Part shown: positions 47,766-57,214 of the stretch, piece after piece | Numbering within the stretch: position 1 is the first letter of the stretch | Layout: every line of letters starts with the position of its first letter | From: Methylobacillus flagellatus | GTDB taxonomy: Bacteria; Pseudomonadota; Gammaproteobacteria; Burkholderiales; Methylophilaceae | Length of the DNA stretch: 64,000 nt | Assembly: GCF_005502435.1 (NCBI RefSeq) | Contig: NZ_SCOU01000001.1 | Coordinates: 924,531 to 988,530, forward strand | Reading direction: 5' to 3' | Program-made: the position numbers and the translations under genes | The notes under the pieces: generated by a model | What the model saw: the letters and a program-made list of their open reading frames with translations, nothing else | Told to the model about the DNA's origin: nothing | Database searches by the model: none

Positions 47766-49301
47766 TTATTCTTTTGTGGTGGGCCGGGTTTGCAAAGCTT
47801 GCAACATGGCCAAGCCGAAGCCGACACCGAAACCGGTCACATCACTACCGACCGCACCCAATCCACCCTTGCGCCGTGCCGCTGATAGATCAACATGCAG
47901 CCAGGGCACATCGCCCTCGATAAACGTCGACAGGAAACGTGCCGCCAGAATGTGGTCTGCCTCACCATCCAGCGTGCATTGCTTGATGTCGGCCACCTCG
48001 CTGTCCAGGTCCTCGTCGTAATCCGCATCGAACGGAAAGGCATTGACGCGCTCGCCACTGCTGTGGCCAGCACCCAGCGCTTTGCATAACAGTGCGGGCT
48101 GATTAGCGATGACGCCGCTGTAACGGTCACCCAGTGCCGTGATCATGCTGCCGGTCAAGGTGGCGAAATCCATCATGAACTCCGGCTTGCCGCGTGAGGC
48201 CAGCGTCAATGTATCCGCCAGCACCATGCGCCCTTCCGCATCGGTATGCATGATCTCGATGGTGCGGCCATTGAGCGCCGTCACCACATCATTCTGTTTA
48301 TAGGCTTTAGGCCCGATATGGTTCTGGGCGATGGCCAGCCAGCCATCCAGCTGCATGGGCAATGCCATCTGGGTGGCCGCTTGCAGCATGCCCAGCACCA
48401 CCGCCGAGCCGTTCATGTCCTCATGCATGTTGAGCATGTAGCGCGCCGGCTTGAGGTTGTGGCCACCGGTATCGAAACAGATGCCTTTGCCCACCAGCGC
48501 CACCTTGGGCACGGAAGCGGCCGGCGCAGTGGAGGACGACACTTCCGACATTGACTTGGGCGGCATCGACTTGGGTACATAACGCAGGTGCACGATGGCG
48601 GCATCTTCAGGCTCTGAACCCTGCCCTACCGCAACGAACGCACCTGCCCCCATGGCACGCAGCGCTGGCACATCGTATTCGGTGATCTCCCAGCCATGCT
48701 CGCTGGCCAGACTGCGGATGCGTTCCCGGTACAGGGTGGGCGTGAGCATATTGGGCGGCAACACGGTCAGCGAGCGCGTAAGCAGGTTGCCCGCCGCTTG
48801 CGCCAGCAAGCTGGCATAGCCGTCCGGCTGCTCCCAGCCCTGCACATGTATCGTCTCCAGCACCGGAGGCGTCTGTTTGTCTTGGCTCTGGCTCTTGCGC
48901 TTGGGAAGCTCAGCCGCATTGACAGCCGCCACATACACGGCTGCCTGCGCTGCCGCTGCACGCTCCTGCTCCGAGCCCAGCACCACGATAGCCAATGCTG
49001 CCGGATGCTCATCCAGCAAGGGTTTCAGCGCCTTGCGCAACTGGGTGTGACGCTGGAATGGCGTGGACGCCTGATCCAGCACCACCCAGCGCTGCAGACC
49101 GCCAGCAGGGGTCTCCAGCGTGAGTGCGTTTTTGGCGAGATCGGCATACTGCATGCGCGCGCGCGCAAGGCGGATCTGCAATTGAGACTGTCCGGATAAA
49201 TGCTCCGGCATGGTCACAGACAGCACAATCAGCGTGTGCGCTGTTGAGTCTGTCAGGTTTTCTGCAGATAACGTAGCAGACTGAACAATTCGTATCGCCA
49301 T
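47766..49301 (-). CDS. Leucyl aminopeptidase, M17 family
   Basis: 511 residues from ATG 49301 with GAGGA five bases upstream (an in-frame TTG precedes it). The C-terminal catalytic domain has VGKGICFDTGGHNLKP near 271-286, HEDMNGSA and MHTDAEGRMVLADTL, which supply the Lys, Asp, Glu and Arg of a two-metal M17 site. The N-terminal half is divergent, so it is an M17 peptidase outside the closest PepA group. It removes N-terminal residues from peptides in the cytoplasm. Confidence 0.88.
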   Translation of the reverse strand: MAIRIVQSATLSAENLTDSTAHTLIVLSVTMPEHLSGQSQLQIRLARARMQYADLAKNALTLETPAGGLQRWVVLDQASTPFQRHTQLRKALKPLLDEHPAALAIVVLGSEQERAAAAQAAVYVAAVNAAELPKRKSQSQDKQTPPVLETIHVQGWEQPDGYASLLAQAAGNLLTRSLTVLPPNMLTPTLYRERIRSLASEHGWEITEYDVPALRAMGAGAFVAVGQGSEPEDAAIVHLRYVPKSMPPKSMSEVSSSTAPAASVPKVALVGKGICFDTGGHNLKPARYMLNMHEDMNGSAVVLGMLQAATQMALPMQLDGWLAIAQNHIGPKAYKQNDVVTALNGRTIEIMHTDAEGRMVLADTLTLASRGKPEFMMDFATLTGSMITALGDRYSGVIANQPALLCKALGAGHSSGERVNAFPFDADYDEDLDSEVADIKQCTLDGEADHILAARFLSTFIEGDVPWLHVDLSAARRKGGLGAVGSDVTGFGVGFGLAMLQALQTRPTTKE

Positions 49302-49373
49302 CAAAATCCTCTAAAAGCTAATAAATACAAGACTTACCGGCAAATTCAGTATTTTTCACATAACGGCAAAAAC

Positions 49374-49402
49374 TTGACCGTATGGTGCAAAATAGACAAT
49401 AT
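49374..49402 (+). promoter_or_regulatory. Putative promoter of the aceE-aceF-lpd operon
   Basis: TTGACC, 17 bases, CAATAT lies in the 257-base gap before aceE, about 155 bases upstream of the ATG. The -35 is good and the -10 weak. The long leader could hold a regulator site; none was recognised. Confidence 0.35.
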
Positions 49403-49558
49403 TACGACTTAGCAAAACCGCGTTTTATTTCAGTGCAAATGCAGTGAACCGATTATACGCAAGCTTGTTTGCACCCGCTGTGTCGAATACTTGTTTCGAC
49501 GATTCGAAGCCCATAAAGGTTTATCGAGATTTCCTCAGTTTTCCCCGGAGAATATTAC

Positions 49559-52213
49559 ATGGCATTCACCCCCGATACTGACCCGCAAGAGACACACGAG
49601 TGGCTTGATGCCATCGATGCGGTGCTGGAACAGGAGGGCCCCGAGCGCGCTCACTTTTTGCTCGAAACCTTGATCGACAAAGCCAGACGCTCTGGCGCTT
49701 ACCTGCCTTACAGCGCCACCACGGCGTATGTGAATTCGATTCCCACCCATTTGCAGCAACGCCTGCCCGGCAATCCGGACATGGAGCGCCGCATTCGCGC
49801 CCTGATCCGCTGGAACGCCATCATGACCGTGCTGCGTGCCAATGAGAAGTCGCCGGGGGTAGGCGGTCACATCGCCAGCTTCCAGTCTGCGGCAACCTTG
49901 TATGACGTGGGTTTCAACCACTTCTTCCGCGCGGCCAATGAGAACTTCGGCGGTGACTGCATCTACTTCCAGGGCCACTCCTCTCCTGGCGTTTATGCGC
50001 GTGCCTTCCTGGAAGGCCGCATCAGTGAAGAGCAGCTGGATAATTTCCGTCAGGAAACCGGCGGCAAAGGCATCTCCAGCTATCCGCACCCCTGGTTGAT
50101 GCCGGATTTCTGGCAGTTCCCTACCGTTTCCATGGGTTTGGGGCCATTGGCCGGTATCTATCAGGCGCGTTTCCTCAAGTACATCCACGATCGCGGCATC
50201 GCTGACACCAGTGACCGCAAAGTGTGGGTGTTCTGTGGTGACGGCGAGATGGACGAGCCGGAATCACAAGGCGCGATCTCGCTGGCCTCCCGCGAAAAGC
50301 TCGACAATCTGATCTTCGTGATCAACTGTAACCTGCAGCGTCTGGATGGCCCGGTGCGCGGCAACGGCAAGATCATCCAGGAGCTGGAATCCAACTTCCG
50401 TGGTTCTGGTTGGAATGTGCTGAAAGTGATCTGGGGTTCCTATTGGGACCCCCTGCTGGCCATGGACAAAGACGGCCTGCTCAAGAAGCGCATGGAAGAG
50501 TGCGTGGACGGCGAATACCAGAACTTCAAGGCCAAGGGCGGCGCTTACACGCGCGAACACTTCTTCGGCAAATATCCAGAGCTCAAGGAAATGGTGGCGG
50601 CCATGTCCGATGCGGATATCTGGCGTCTTAACCGTGGCGGCCACGATCCGCACAAGGTGTACGCTGCTTATGCGGCAGCCACCCAGCACAAGGGTCAGCC
50701 TACCGTGATCCTGGCCAAGACCGTCAAGGGTTATGGCATGGGCGAAGCGGGCGAAGGCCAGAACATCACCCACCAGCAGAAGAGCATGGATATCGACTCA
50801 CTGAAGAAATTCCGTGACCGCTTCGACTTGCCGCTCACTGATGAGCAAGTGGAAAGCCTGTCCTACTACAAACCCGCTGCAGACTCTCCAGAGATGCAAT
50901 ACATGGCCGAGCGCAGTGCTGCCATGGGCGGGCATGTGCCATCGCGGCGGCGCAAGGGCAATGAACTGACGGTGCCTGAATTGTCCGCCTTCGAGAACAT
51001 GCTGGGCGCGACCGGTGAGCGTGAGATCTCCACCACCATGGCGTTCGTACGCATCTTGTCCACTCTGGTGCGCGACAAGAAGATCGGCAAATATGTGGTG
51101 CCTATCGTCCCGGACGAAGCGCGTACCTTTGGTATGGAAGGCATGTTCCGTCAATTGGGCATCTACTCCTCTGTTGGCCAGCTGTACGAGCCCATGGATT
51201 CCGATCAAGTGATGTTCTACAAAGAATCCAAGGACGGTCAGATCCTGGAAGAAGGCATCAACGAAGCCGGTTCCTTCGCCAGCTGGCTGGCTGCGGCCAC
51301 GTCCTACAGCGTCACCGGCACGCAGATGATCCCGTTCTACATCTACTACTCGATGTTCGGCTTCCAGCGTATCGGCGACTTTGCCTGGGCCGCTGGCGAC
51401 AGCCGCGCACGTGGCTTCCTGCTCGGCGCGACGGCCGGTCGTACGACGCTTAACGGCGAAGGCCTGCAGCACGAGGATGGTCACAGCCATCTGATGTCCG
51501 CCACCATCCCGAACTGCATCTCCTATGATCCGACCTTCGCTTACGAACTGGCCGTGATCATCCAGGAAGGCCTGCGCCGCATGGTGCAGAACCAGGAAGA
51601 TGTGTACTACTACATCACCCTCATGAACGAGAACTACAGCCACCCGGCCATGCCGGAAGGCAGTGTCGAGGGCATCCTCAAAGGCATGTATCCGTTCTCG
51701 GCCTCCAAAGCCAAGGGCCCCAAGGTGCAACTGCTGGGCAGTGGCGTGATCCTGCGTGAAGTCATCGCTGCGGCTGAACTGCTGGAGAAGGACTGGGGCG
51801 TGGCCGCCGATGTATTCAGCGTCACCAGCTTCACCGAGCTGCGCCGTGAAGGTCTGGATATCGAGCGCTGGAACCTGCTCAATCCGGATCAGCCACAAAA
51901 GGTCAGCTATGTGACCGCTTGCCTGGGCAAATCCGATGCTCCTGTGATCGCCTCCACCGATTACATGCGCTCGTTTGCAGATCAGATCCGCAACTTCATC
52001 CCGCAGCGTTTCGTCGCCCTGGGGACGGATGGCTATGGCCGCTCCGACTCGCGTGAAGCGCTACGCAGCTTCTTTGAAGTGGACCGTTACTACGTGGTGC
52101 TGGCAGCCCTGAAAGCGCTGGCGGATGATGGCAAACTGCCTGCAGCCAAGGCTGCAGAAGCGATCAAGAAGTACCAGATCAACACGCAACGCCCTAACCC
52201 GACCACGGTTTAA
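49559..52213 (+). CDS. aceE: Pyruvate dehydrogenase E1 component, homodimeric type
   Basis: 884 residues, the length of single-chain E1. The N-terminal part has HIASFQSAATLYDVGFNHFF, the TPP motif starts at FCGDGEMDEPESQGA near 226-240 and ends in NCNLQRLDGPV, and the transketolase-like middle has YYSMFGFQRIGDFAW. It decarboxylates pyruvate and transfers the acetyl group to lipoyl-E2. CGGAG precedes the ATG. It heads aceE-aceF-lpd. Confidence 0.98.
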   Translation: MAFTPDTDPQETHEWLDAIDAVLEQEGPERAHFLLETLIDKARRSGAYLPYSATTAYVNSIPTHLQQRLPGNPDMERRIRALIRWNAIMTVLRANEKSPGVGGHIASFQSAATLYDVGFNHFFRAANENFGGDCIYFQGHSSPGVYARAFLEGRISEEQLDNFRQETGGKGISSYPHPWLMPDFWQFPTVSMGLGPLAGIYQARFLKYIHDRGIADTSDRKVWVFCGDGEMDEPESQGAISLASREKLDNLIFVINCNLQRLDGPVRGNGKIIQELESNFRGSGWNVLKVIWGSYWDPLLAMDKDGLLKKRMEECVDGEYQNFKAKGGAYTREHFFGKYPELKEMVAAMSDADIWRLNRGGHDPHKVYAAYAAATQHKGQPTVILAKTVKGYGMGEAGEGQNITHQQKSMDIDSLKKFRDRFDLPLTDEQVESLSYYKPAADSPEMQYMAERSAAMGGHVPSRRRKGNELTVPELSAFENMLGATGEREISTTMAFVRILSTLVRDKKIGKYVVPIVPDEARTFGMEGMFRQLGIYSSVGQLYEPMDSDQVMFYKESKDGQILEEGINEAGSFASWLAAATSYSVTGTQMIPFYIYYSMFGFQRIGDFAWAAGDSRARGFLLGATAGRTTLNGEGLQHEDGHSHLMSATIPNCISYDPTFAYELAVIIQEGLRRMVQNQEDVYYYITLMNENYSHPAMPEGSVEGILKGMYPFSASKAKGPKVQLLGSGVILREVIAAAELLEKDWGVAADVFSVTSFTELRREGLDIERWNLLNPDQPQKVSYVTACLGKSDAPVIASTDYMRSFADQIRNFIPQRFVALGTDGYGRSDSREALRSFFEVDRYYVVLAALKALADDGKLPAAKAAEAIKKYQINTQRPNPTTV

Positions 52214-52241
52214 TCCGAGACGATCTCAAGGAAAACACAGC

Positions 52242-53570
52242 ATGGCAATTCAAGACGTACTCGTCCCCGATATCGGTAATTTCGATAGCGTGGATGTGAT
52301 CGAGGTTCTGGTCAAAGCTGGCGACACCATCGCCAAGGATGACTCGCTGATCACGCTGGAATCCGACAAGGCTTCCATGGACATTCCCGCTCCCTTCTCG
52401 GGTACCGTGAAGGAAGTGAAAATCAAGGTCGGTGATAAAGCCGCTCAGGGCGGCCTGATCCTGACCATGGAAGTGGCTGCCACGGAAGCAGCCAAACCCG
52501 CTGCGGCTCCGGTGGTGACGGCCGTGACTACCTCTGTAGAAGCGGCAGCGGTGCCGGTACCGAGCAAACCTGTCGCAGAACCCCCCAAGGTGATCCAGCC
52601 AGCGGCGACCCCGAACCCGGTCGCGGCGGCGGCCGTCACTGCAGGCGACAAGAAATCGCATGCCAGCCCGTCGGTACGCAAGTTCGCACGCGAACTGGGC
52701 GTCAACTTGGCGCTGGTCAGCGGCAGCGGCCCCAAGAACCGCATCCTGCAAAGCGATGTACAATCCTTCGTCAAGGGCGAGCTGGCCAAGCCGCGCAGTG
52801 AAGCACTGGCGACCGGCGGCAGCGGGCTTTCCACCCTGCCCATGCCTGTCATCGATTTCAGCCAGTTCGGCGAGATCAGCAGCAAGCCACTGTCACGCAT
52901 CAAGAAGCTGTCCGGCGCCAACCTGCATCGTAACTGGGTCACGGCACCGCATGTCACCCAGTTTGACGAAGCCGACATCACCGACCTGGAAGATTTCCGC
53001 AAATCCATGCTGGCTGAAGCCGAGAAGCGCGGCGTCAAGCTCACGCTGCTGGCCTTCCTGATGAAGGCCGTGGTCAATGCCTTGCGCAACTACCCCAACT
53101 TCAATGCTTCGCTATCGCCGGAAGGTGACCAGCTGATCCTGAAGAACTACTTCAACATCGGCTTCGCCTGCGACACGCCGGATGGTCTGGTGGTGCCCGT
53201 GGTGCGTGATGTGAACCAGAAGGATGTGATGGACATCGCACGCGACTTGGCCGACCTGTCCGCCAAGGCACGTGAGCGCAAATTGAAGGTGGAAGAGATG
53301 CAAGGCGGCTGCTTCACCATCTCCAGCCTGGGCGGCATAGGCGGCACCATGTTCACGCCTATCATCAACTGCCCGGAAGTGGCCATTCTGGGTGTATCGC
53401 GTTCCAGCTTCCAGCCGGTGTATGACGCCAAGACCAAGAGCTTCGAGCCGCGCATGATCCTGCCACTGTCCTTGTCCTACGATCATCGCGTGATCGACGG
53501 GGCCGACGGTGCGCGCTTCACCAGCCATCTGCGGATGATGCTTTCCGACGTGCGACGTCTCTTGCTGTAA
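52242..53570 (+). CDS. aceF: Pyruvate dehydrogenase E2, dihydrolipoamide acetyltransferase
   Basis: 442 residues from ATG 52242 (MAIQDVLVPDIG), with AAGGA upstream; the frame extends back into aceE. One lipoyl domain carries ESDKASMDIP with the lipoyl Lys near 43. An Ala/Pro/Val linker follows, then a peripheral subunit-binding domain (SPSVRKFARELGVNLALV). The catalytic domain ends in YDHRVIDGADGARF, with the catalytic His. A single lipoyl domain is fewer than in E. coli, which has three. Confidence 0.97.
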   Translation: MAIQDVLVPDIGNFDSVDVIEVLVKAGDTIAKDDSLITLESDKASMDIPAPFSGTVKEVKIKVGDKAAQGGLILTMEVAATEAAKPAAAPVVTAVTTSVEAAAVPVPSKPVAEPPKVIQPAATPNPVAAAAVTAGDKKSHASPSVRKFARELGVNLALVSGSGPKNRILQSDVQSFVKGELAKPRSEALATGGSGLSTLPMPVIDFSQFGEISSKPLSRIKKLSGANLHRNWVTAPHVTQFDEADITDLEDFRKSMLAEAEKRGVKLTLLAFLMKAVVNALRNYPNFNASLSPEGDQLILKNYFNIGFACDTPDGLVVPVVRDVNQKDVMDIARDLADLSAKARERKLKVEEMQGGCFTISSLGGIGGTMFTPIINCPEVAILGVSRSSFQPVYDAKTKSFEPRMILPLSLSYDHRVIDGADGARFTSHLRMMLSDVRRLLL

Positions 53571-53581
53571 CAGGAATCCAC

Positions 53582-55351
53582 ATGAGTAACTTAGTAGAAG
53601 TGTTAGTGCCGGACATCGGCAATTTTGATAGCGTCGATGTCATCGAAGTCCTGGTCAGCGTAGGCGACACCATCGCCAAGGAAGATTCGCTGATCACCCT
53701 GGAATCCGACAAGGCGTCGATGGACATCCCCTCCTCACATGCCGGGACGGTCAAGGAGATCAAGGTCAAGGTCGGCGATAAAGTCACCAAAGGCACGCTG
53801 ATCCTGTTAGTGGAAGAAGTGGTCAGTGCCGCAGCAACACCTGCTGTCGCTGCTACCGCTCCAGCACCAAGTGCGACTTCAGAAGCACCAGCACCCGCTG
53901 CAGCCGCGCCTGTAGCGGCACCCCCTACCGGCAACAACGACATCGATACCGAAGTCGTCGTGCTGGGTTCCGGCCCTGGCGGCTACACGGCTGCCTTCCG
54001 TGCTGCAGATCTGGGCAAACAGGTGGTGCTGATCGAGCGTTACGCCACGTTGGGTGGCGTTTGCCTGAACGTTGGCTGCATCCCCTCCAAGGCGCTGTTG
54101 CATACGGCCAAAGTCATCACTGAAGCCGAAGAGACCAGCCATCACGGCGTGAGCTTCGGCAAACCCGAGATCGATCTTGAGCATCTGCGCAACTGGAAGG
54201 CCAATGACGTGGTTGCCAAACTGACTGGCGGCTTGGCTGCCATGGCCAAGCAACGCGGCGTGACCGTGGTGCAAGGCGTGGGCAAGTTCACCAGCTCGCA
54301 TCAGATCGCCGTGACCGCTGCTGACGGGACGGTGACAACGGTTGGCTTCGCCAACGCCATCATCGCGGCTGGCTCGCAAGCCACCAAATTCCCGGGTGCG
54401 CCGGAAGATGAGCGCATCATGGATTCCACCGGCGCCTTGGCGCTGACGGACATCCCGAAGCGCATGCTGGTCATCGGCGGCGGCATCATCGGCCTGGAAA
54501 TGGGCACGGTATACGACGCACTGGGCAGTAAAGTGAGCGTGGTTGAATTCATGGATGGCCTGATCACCGGTTGTGACCGTGATCTGGTGCGTCCGCTGCA
54601 AAAGCGCATGGAAAAGCGTTTTGAAAGCATCATGCTGTCAACCAAGGTAGCCAAGATTGAAGCCGCCAAAGATGGCATTCATGTGAGCTTTGAAGGGGAG
54701 AATGCCCCCAAAGAGACGCAAGTCTACGATCGCGTGCTGGTGTCCATCGGCCGCCGCCCCAACGGCAAGCTCATCGGTGCAGAGAATGCCGGTGTCGCCG
54801 TGGATGAGCGTGGCTTCATCGCCGTAGACAAGCAGATGCGCACCAACGTGCCGCACATCTTCGCTATCGGTGACATCGTCGGCCAGCCCATGCTGGCACA
54901 CAAGGCAACACACGAAGCCAAGGTGGCTGCAGAAGTCATCGCGGGCCACAAGGTCGAGTTCCAGGCCATGGCGATCCCATCGGTGGCTTACACCGATCCT
55001 GAAGTGGCCTGGGCTGGCATCAGCGAGACCGACGCCAAGGCGCAGGGCATCGCCATTGAAAAAGCCTCGTTCCCATGGGCAGCCAGTGGTCGCGCCTTGT
55101 CCATCGCGCGCTCCGAAGGGGCGACCAAGCTGATCTTCGACAAGGAAACCCACAGGCTGATCGGTGCAGGCATCGTCGGCGTGAATGCAGGCGAACTGCT
55201 GGCTGAAGCGGTGCTGGCCATCGAAATGGGGGCTGATGCACATGATCTTGGTTTGACCATACACGCGCACCCTACCCTGTCGGAAACGATCTGCTTCGCC
55301 GCAGAAATGAAGGAAGGGACGATCACCGACCTGTATATCAAAAAGCGCTAA
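53582..55351 (+). CDS. lpdA: Dihydrolipoamide dehydrogenase (E3) with N-terminal lipoyl domain
   Basis: 589 residues. Residues 1-80 are a lipoyl domain (ESDKASMDIPSSHAGTV) nearly the same as that of AceF, followed by an Ala/Pro linker. The FAD-binding domain starts EVVVLGSGPGGYTAAFRAADLG, the redox disulfide is in GGVCLNVGCIPSKALL, the NAD domain has VIGGGIIGLEMGTVYDALG, and the C-terminus has HAHPTLSET with the catalytic His. It reoxidises lipoamide with NAD+. The fused E3 is known in Neisseria and other Betaproteobacteria. Confidence 0.97.
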   Translation: MSNLVEVLVPDIGNFDSVDVIEVLVSVGDTIAKEDSLITLESDKASMDIPSSHAGTVKEIKVKVGDKVTKGTLILLVEEVVSAAATPAVAATAPAPSATSEAPAPAAAAPVAAPPTGNNDIDTEVVVLGSGPGGYTAAFRAADLGKQVVLIERYATLGGVCLNVGCIPSKALLHTAKVITEAEETSHHGVSFGKPEIDLEHLRNWKANDVVAKLTGGLAAMAKQRGVTVVQGVGKFTSSHQIAVTAADGTVTTVGFANAIIAAGSQATKFPGAPEDERIMDSTGALALTDIPKRMLVIGGGIIGLEMGTVYDALGSKVSVVEFMDGLITGCDRDLVRPLQKRMEKRFESIMLSTKVAKIEAAKDGIHVSFEGENAPKETQVYDRVLVSIGRRPNGKLIGAENAGVAVDERGFIAVDKQMRTNVPHIFAIGDIVGQPMLAHKATHEAKVAAEVIAGHKVEFQAMAIPSVAYTDPEVAWAGISETDAKAQGIAIEKASFPWAASGRALSIARSEGATKLIFDKETHRLIGAGIVGVNAGELLAEAVLAIEMGADAHDLGLTIHAHPTLSETICFAAEMKEGTITDLYIKKR

Positions 55352-55368
55352 CCGCGCTTGTTGATAAC

Positions 55369-55414
55369 AAGCCCCGAGACGCCAGGAAACTAGCTGCTCG
55401 GGGTTTCTGTTTTT
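55369..55414 (+). terminator. Terminator of the pyruvate dehydrogenase operon
   Basis: A 7-pair stem CCCCGAG/CTCGGGG, extended by A-T and G-T pairs, with an 18-base loop and the tail TTTCTGTTTTT. It overlaps the last codons of the minus-strand gene that ends at 55390. Confidence 0.7.
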
Positions 55415-55710
55415 ACAGCAGCAGGTTTTTTGGCACGTGGGCGGCGGGTACGCGGCTTGGGTGCTGCACCAGGATCCGCTGCAGCGGCAGGCTTGGCTGC
55501 TGCTGTTTTGGCTGCGGCCGGTTTATTGGTAGCGGCTTTGGTGCGTGGCTTGCGCGCAGCTGGTTTGTTAGGGTTGCCAGACTTGATCGGGGCAACGGGA
55601 ACCGGCGCTGGCTTGTCTGACTTGGCTAGGGCCTTTTCCACCAGTTTCTTGCCCGCCACCATGGCGGCGGCGAGAATGACTTTCCTGACTATCGTTTTGA
55701 ATAAACTCAT
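55390..55710 (-). CDS. Ala/Lys/Pro-rich small basic protein, unknown function
   Basis: 106 residues from ATG 55710, chosen because AGGAGG is four bases upstream. An N-terminal hydrophobic/basic segment (MSLFKTIVRKVILAAAMVAG) is followed by a low-complexity tail of Lys, Ala, Pro and Arg, rather like a histone H1 tail. It may bind nucleic acid or the membrane; neither is shown. It follows the SPOR-like gene by eight bases. The end is overlapped by the lpd terminator. Confidence 0.65.
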   Translation of the reverse strand: MSLFKTIVRKVILAAAMVAGKKLVEKALAKSDKPAPVPVAPIKSGNPNKPAARKPRTKAATNKPAAAKTAAAKPAAAADPGAAPKPRTRRPRAKKPAAVKTETPSS

Positions 55711-55718
55711 GATGCCTC

Positions 55719-56465
55719 CTATTGGCAAAGTACCTGCTTGAGTTCGCTATCCTTGAAGCCAGCCGTTGCAGCATACAGTTGCTCAGCTGCCACGGGGGAT
55801 ACATCGGTCATGAATAGCACTTTACGACCCGAAGGCTGTAGTTTGACGCCTTGTCTGGCATTCTCTACGCCTTGTTGCTTCAACTGCTGCAACAAGCGTT
55901 CAGCCAGACGCTCTTCCTTGAACAGGCCCAGCGAAATGGCATATTGCCATTCACCTTCCTGCATCACAAAGCTGTCACTGACACCACGTGACGCCAACTC
56001 TGCCATCATACGCTGAGCTTCAGCCAGTGAGGGGGATGGCGGAATATAGACCCAGTAACGGGCGGTCATGTGGGGCTTTTCCACATAGCGCAGCTGGATA
56101 TGGCGCAGCTGCTGCATGTCATTGTCTTCCATGGATTGCGCCATGCTATCCAGCAAGCTGCGTGCCTTGGCAAGCACAGTAACCGTGAAGCTACCCCATT
56201 CGTAACAGGAGGTGATGCCAGCATCGACTGCGTCAGCGAATGCCATCGAGTCAGACGCTAGCGGCTTCAATGGCAACGCTTGCAGTTCTGTCGGGCTTAA
56301 TAGTCTGATGCGGTCAGGATGGATAGGTTCATGATGTTCCGGTTGTACAGGCATCTCTGACTGCGGCACATTAAAATAAGCCAGCACCAACAGGTTGATG
56401 ACGACTAGCCCCCAGAATAAACCTGAGAACAGTCCCGAGCGCAGACTAGAGACCGGCTGTTTCAT
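55719..56465 (-). CDS. SPOR-domain-like inner membrane protein
   Basis: 248 residues from ATG 56465 with GAGG upstream; it overlaps coaX by ATGA. A single N-terminal helix (FSGLFWGLVVINLLVLAYF near 14-32) anchors it, a periplasmic linker follows, and a C-terminal segment YWVYIPPSPSLAEAQRMMAELASRGV to ISLGLFKEERLAERLLQQLKQQGV resembles the SPOR fold that binds denuded peptidoglycan. A SPOR protein next to birA-coaX is common in Betaproteobacteria. The call rests on pattern, so it is moderate. Confidence 0.75.
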   Translation of the reverse strand: MKQPVSSLRSGLFSGLFWGLVVINLLVLAYFNVPQSEMPVQPEHHEPIHPDRIRLLSPTELQALPLKPLASDSMAFADAVDAGITSCYEWGSFTVTVLAKARSLLDSMAQSMEDNDMQQLRHIQLRYVEKPHMTARYWVYIPPSPSLAEAQRMMAELASRGVSDSFVMQEGEWQYAISLGLFKEERLAERLLQQLKQQGVENARQGVKLQPSGRKVLFMTDVSPVAAEQLYAATAGFKDSELKQVLCQ

Positions 56466-57214
56466 CTTGCCCCCTCCACCAAATAGCGCAGACCGTGCAG
56501 CACCAGATGTGGCTCCAGTTCGATGTGCTTGTTCATCCCTTGCGCGCGCAACCATGCCAGCAACGCCGGGCCATCACCGCCGCTGATCAGGCAATGCGGT
56601 GCACTGCCAGCCTGCTGTTGCAGGCGATGGTGCATGTTCAATACCGCCCCTCCGATAGCCGCCAGCGCGCCGCTGCTGACTGCATCCGCGGTCGTCTGCG
56701 GGAAATCCAGTACGGCTCCCACCGGGGCATCCACACCGGCTGTACCTTGTGCGAGTGACTGACGCATCAGACGCAGACCGGGTACGATCAAGCCGCCTAG
56801 AAAGACAGCCTTGCCGCCTGCTGCATCAGCCTGCAAGGCATCGATGGTGACCGCCGTGCCAGCATTGACCACCACGCAACTGCCACGCAAGCGCTGCCAG
56901 GCAGCCACCAAGGCCGCCCAGCGATCCGCCCCAAGCTGGCCAGGCTGGCGATAGTGATTGAGCACACCACCTGCTGCTGCACTGGCGGTCAGCCATTGCA
57001 CTGTCACACCCAGTGGTTGCAACAAACGGGCCAGATGCTCGGCACGTGCTGCACCCGCCACGTTGCACACGATGACACGGGTGGCCAACTGCCAGGCGGC
57101 GGGCGGTGCGTTGAATGCCAGATTGAGAGCGGCATCATGCGCCTGCAAGGTGCCGGCAAGGTCGAACAAGGCCCATTTGGTGCGTGTATTACCGCTGTCG
57201 ATGGCGAGCAACAT
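56462..57214 (-). CDS. coaX: Type III pantothenate kinase
   Basis: 250 residues of the ASKHA fold. It starts MLLAIDSGNTRTKWALFD, has PGQLGADRWAALVAAW near 91-106, NAGTAVTIDAL near 117-127 and GGLIVPGLRLMRQSLAQGTA near 138-157. CoaX phosphorylates pantothenate for CoA and needs a monovalent cation. It overlaps birA by one base (TGATG). It works downstream of PanB/C/D encoded at 6.7-8.8 kb. Confidence 0.95.
   Translation of the reverse strand: MLLAIDSGNTRTKWALFDLAGTLQAHDAALNLAFNAPPAAWQLATRVIVCNVAGAARAEHLARLLQPLGVTVQWLTASAAAGGVLNHYRQPGQLGADRWAALVAAWQRLRGSCVVVNAGTAVTIDALQADAAGGKAVFLGGLIVPGLRLMRQSLAQGTAGVDAPVGAVLDFPQTTADAVSSGALAAIGGAVLNMHHRLQQQAGSAPHCLISGGDGPALLAWLRAQGMNKHIELEPHLVLHGLRYLVEGAR

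Noticed and set aside
50798..51898. 366-codon minus-strand frame inside aceE
   Set aside because: Antisense to aceE; no family pattern.
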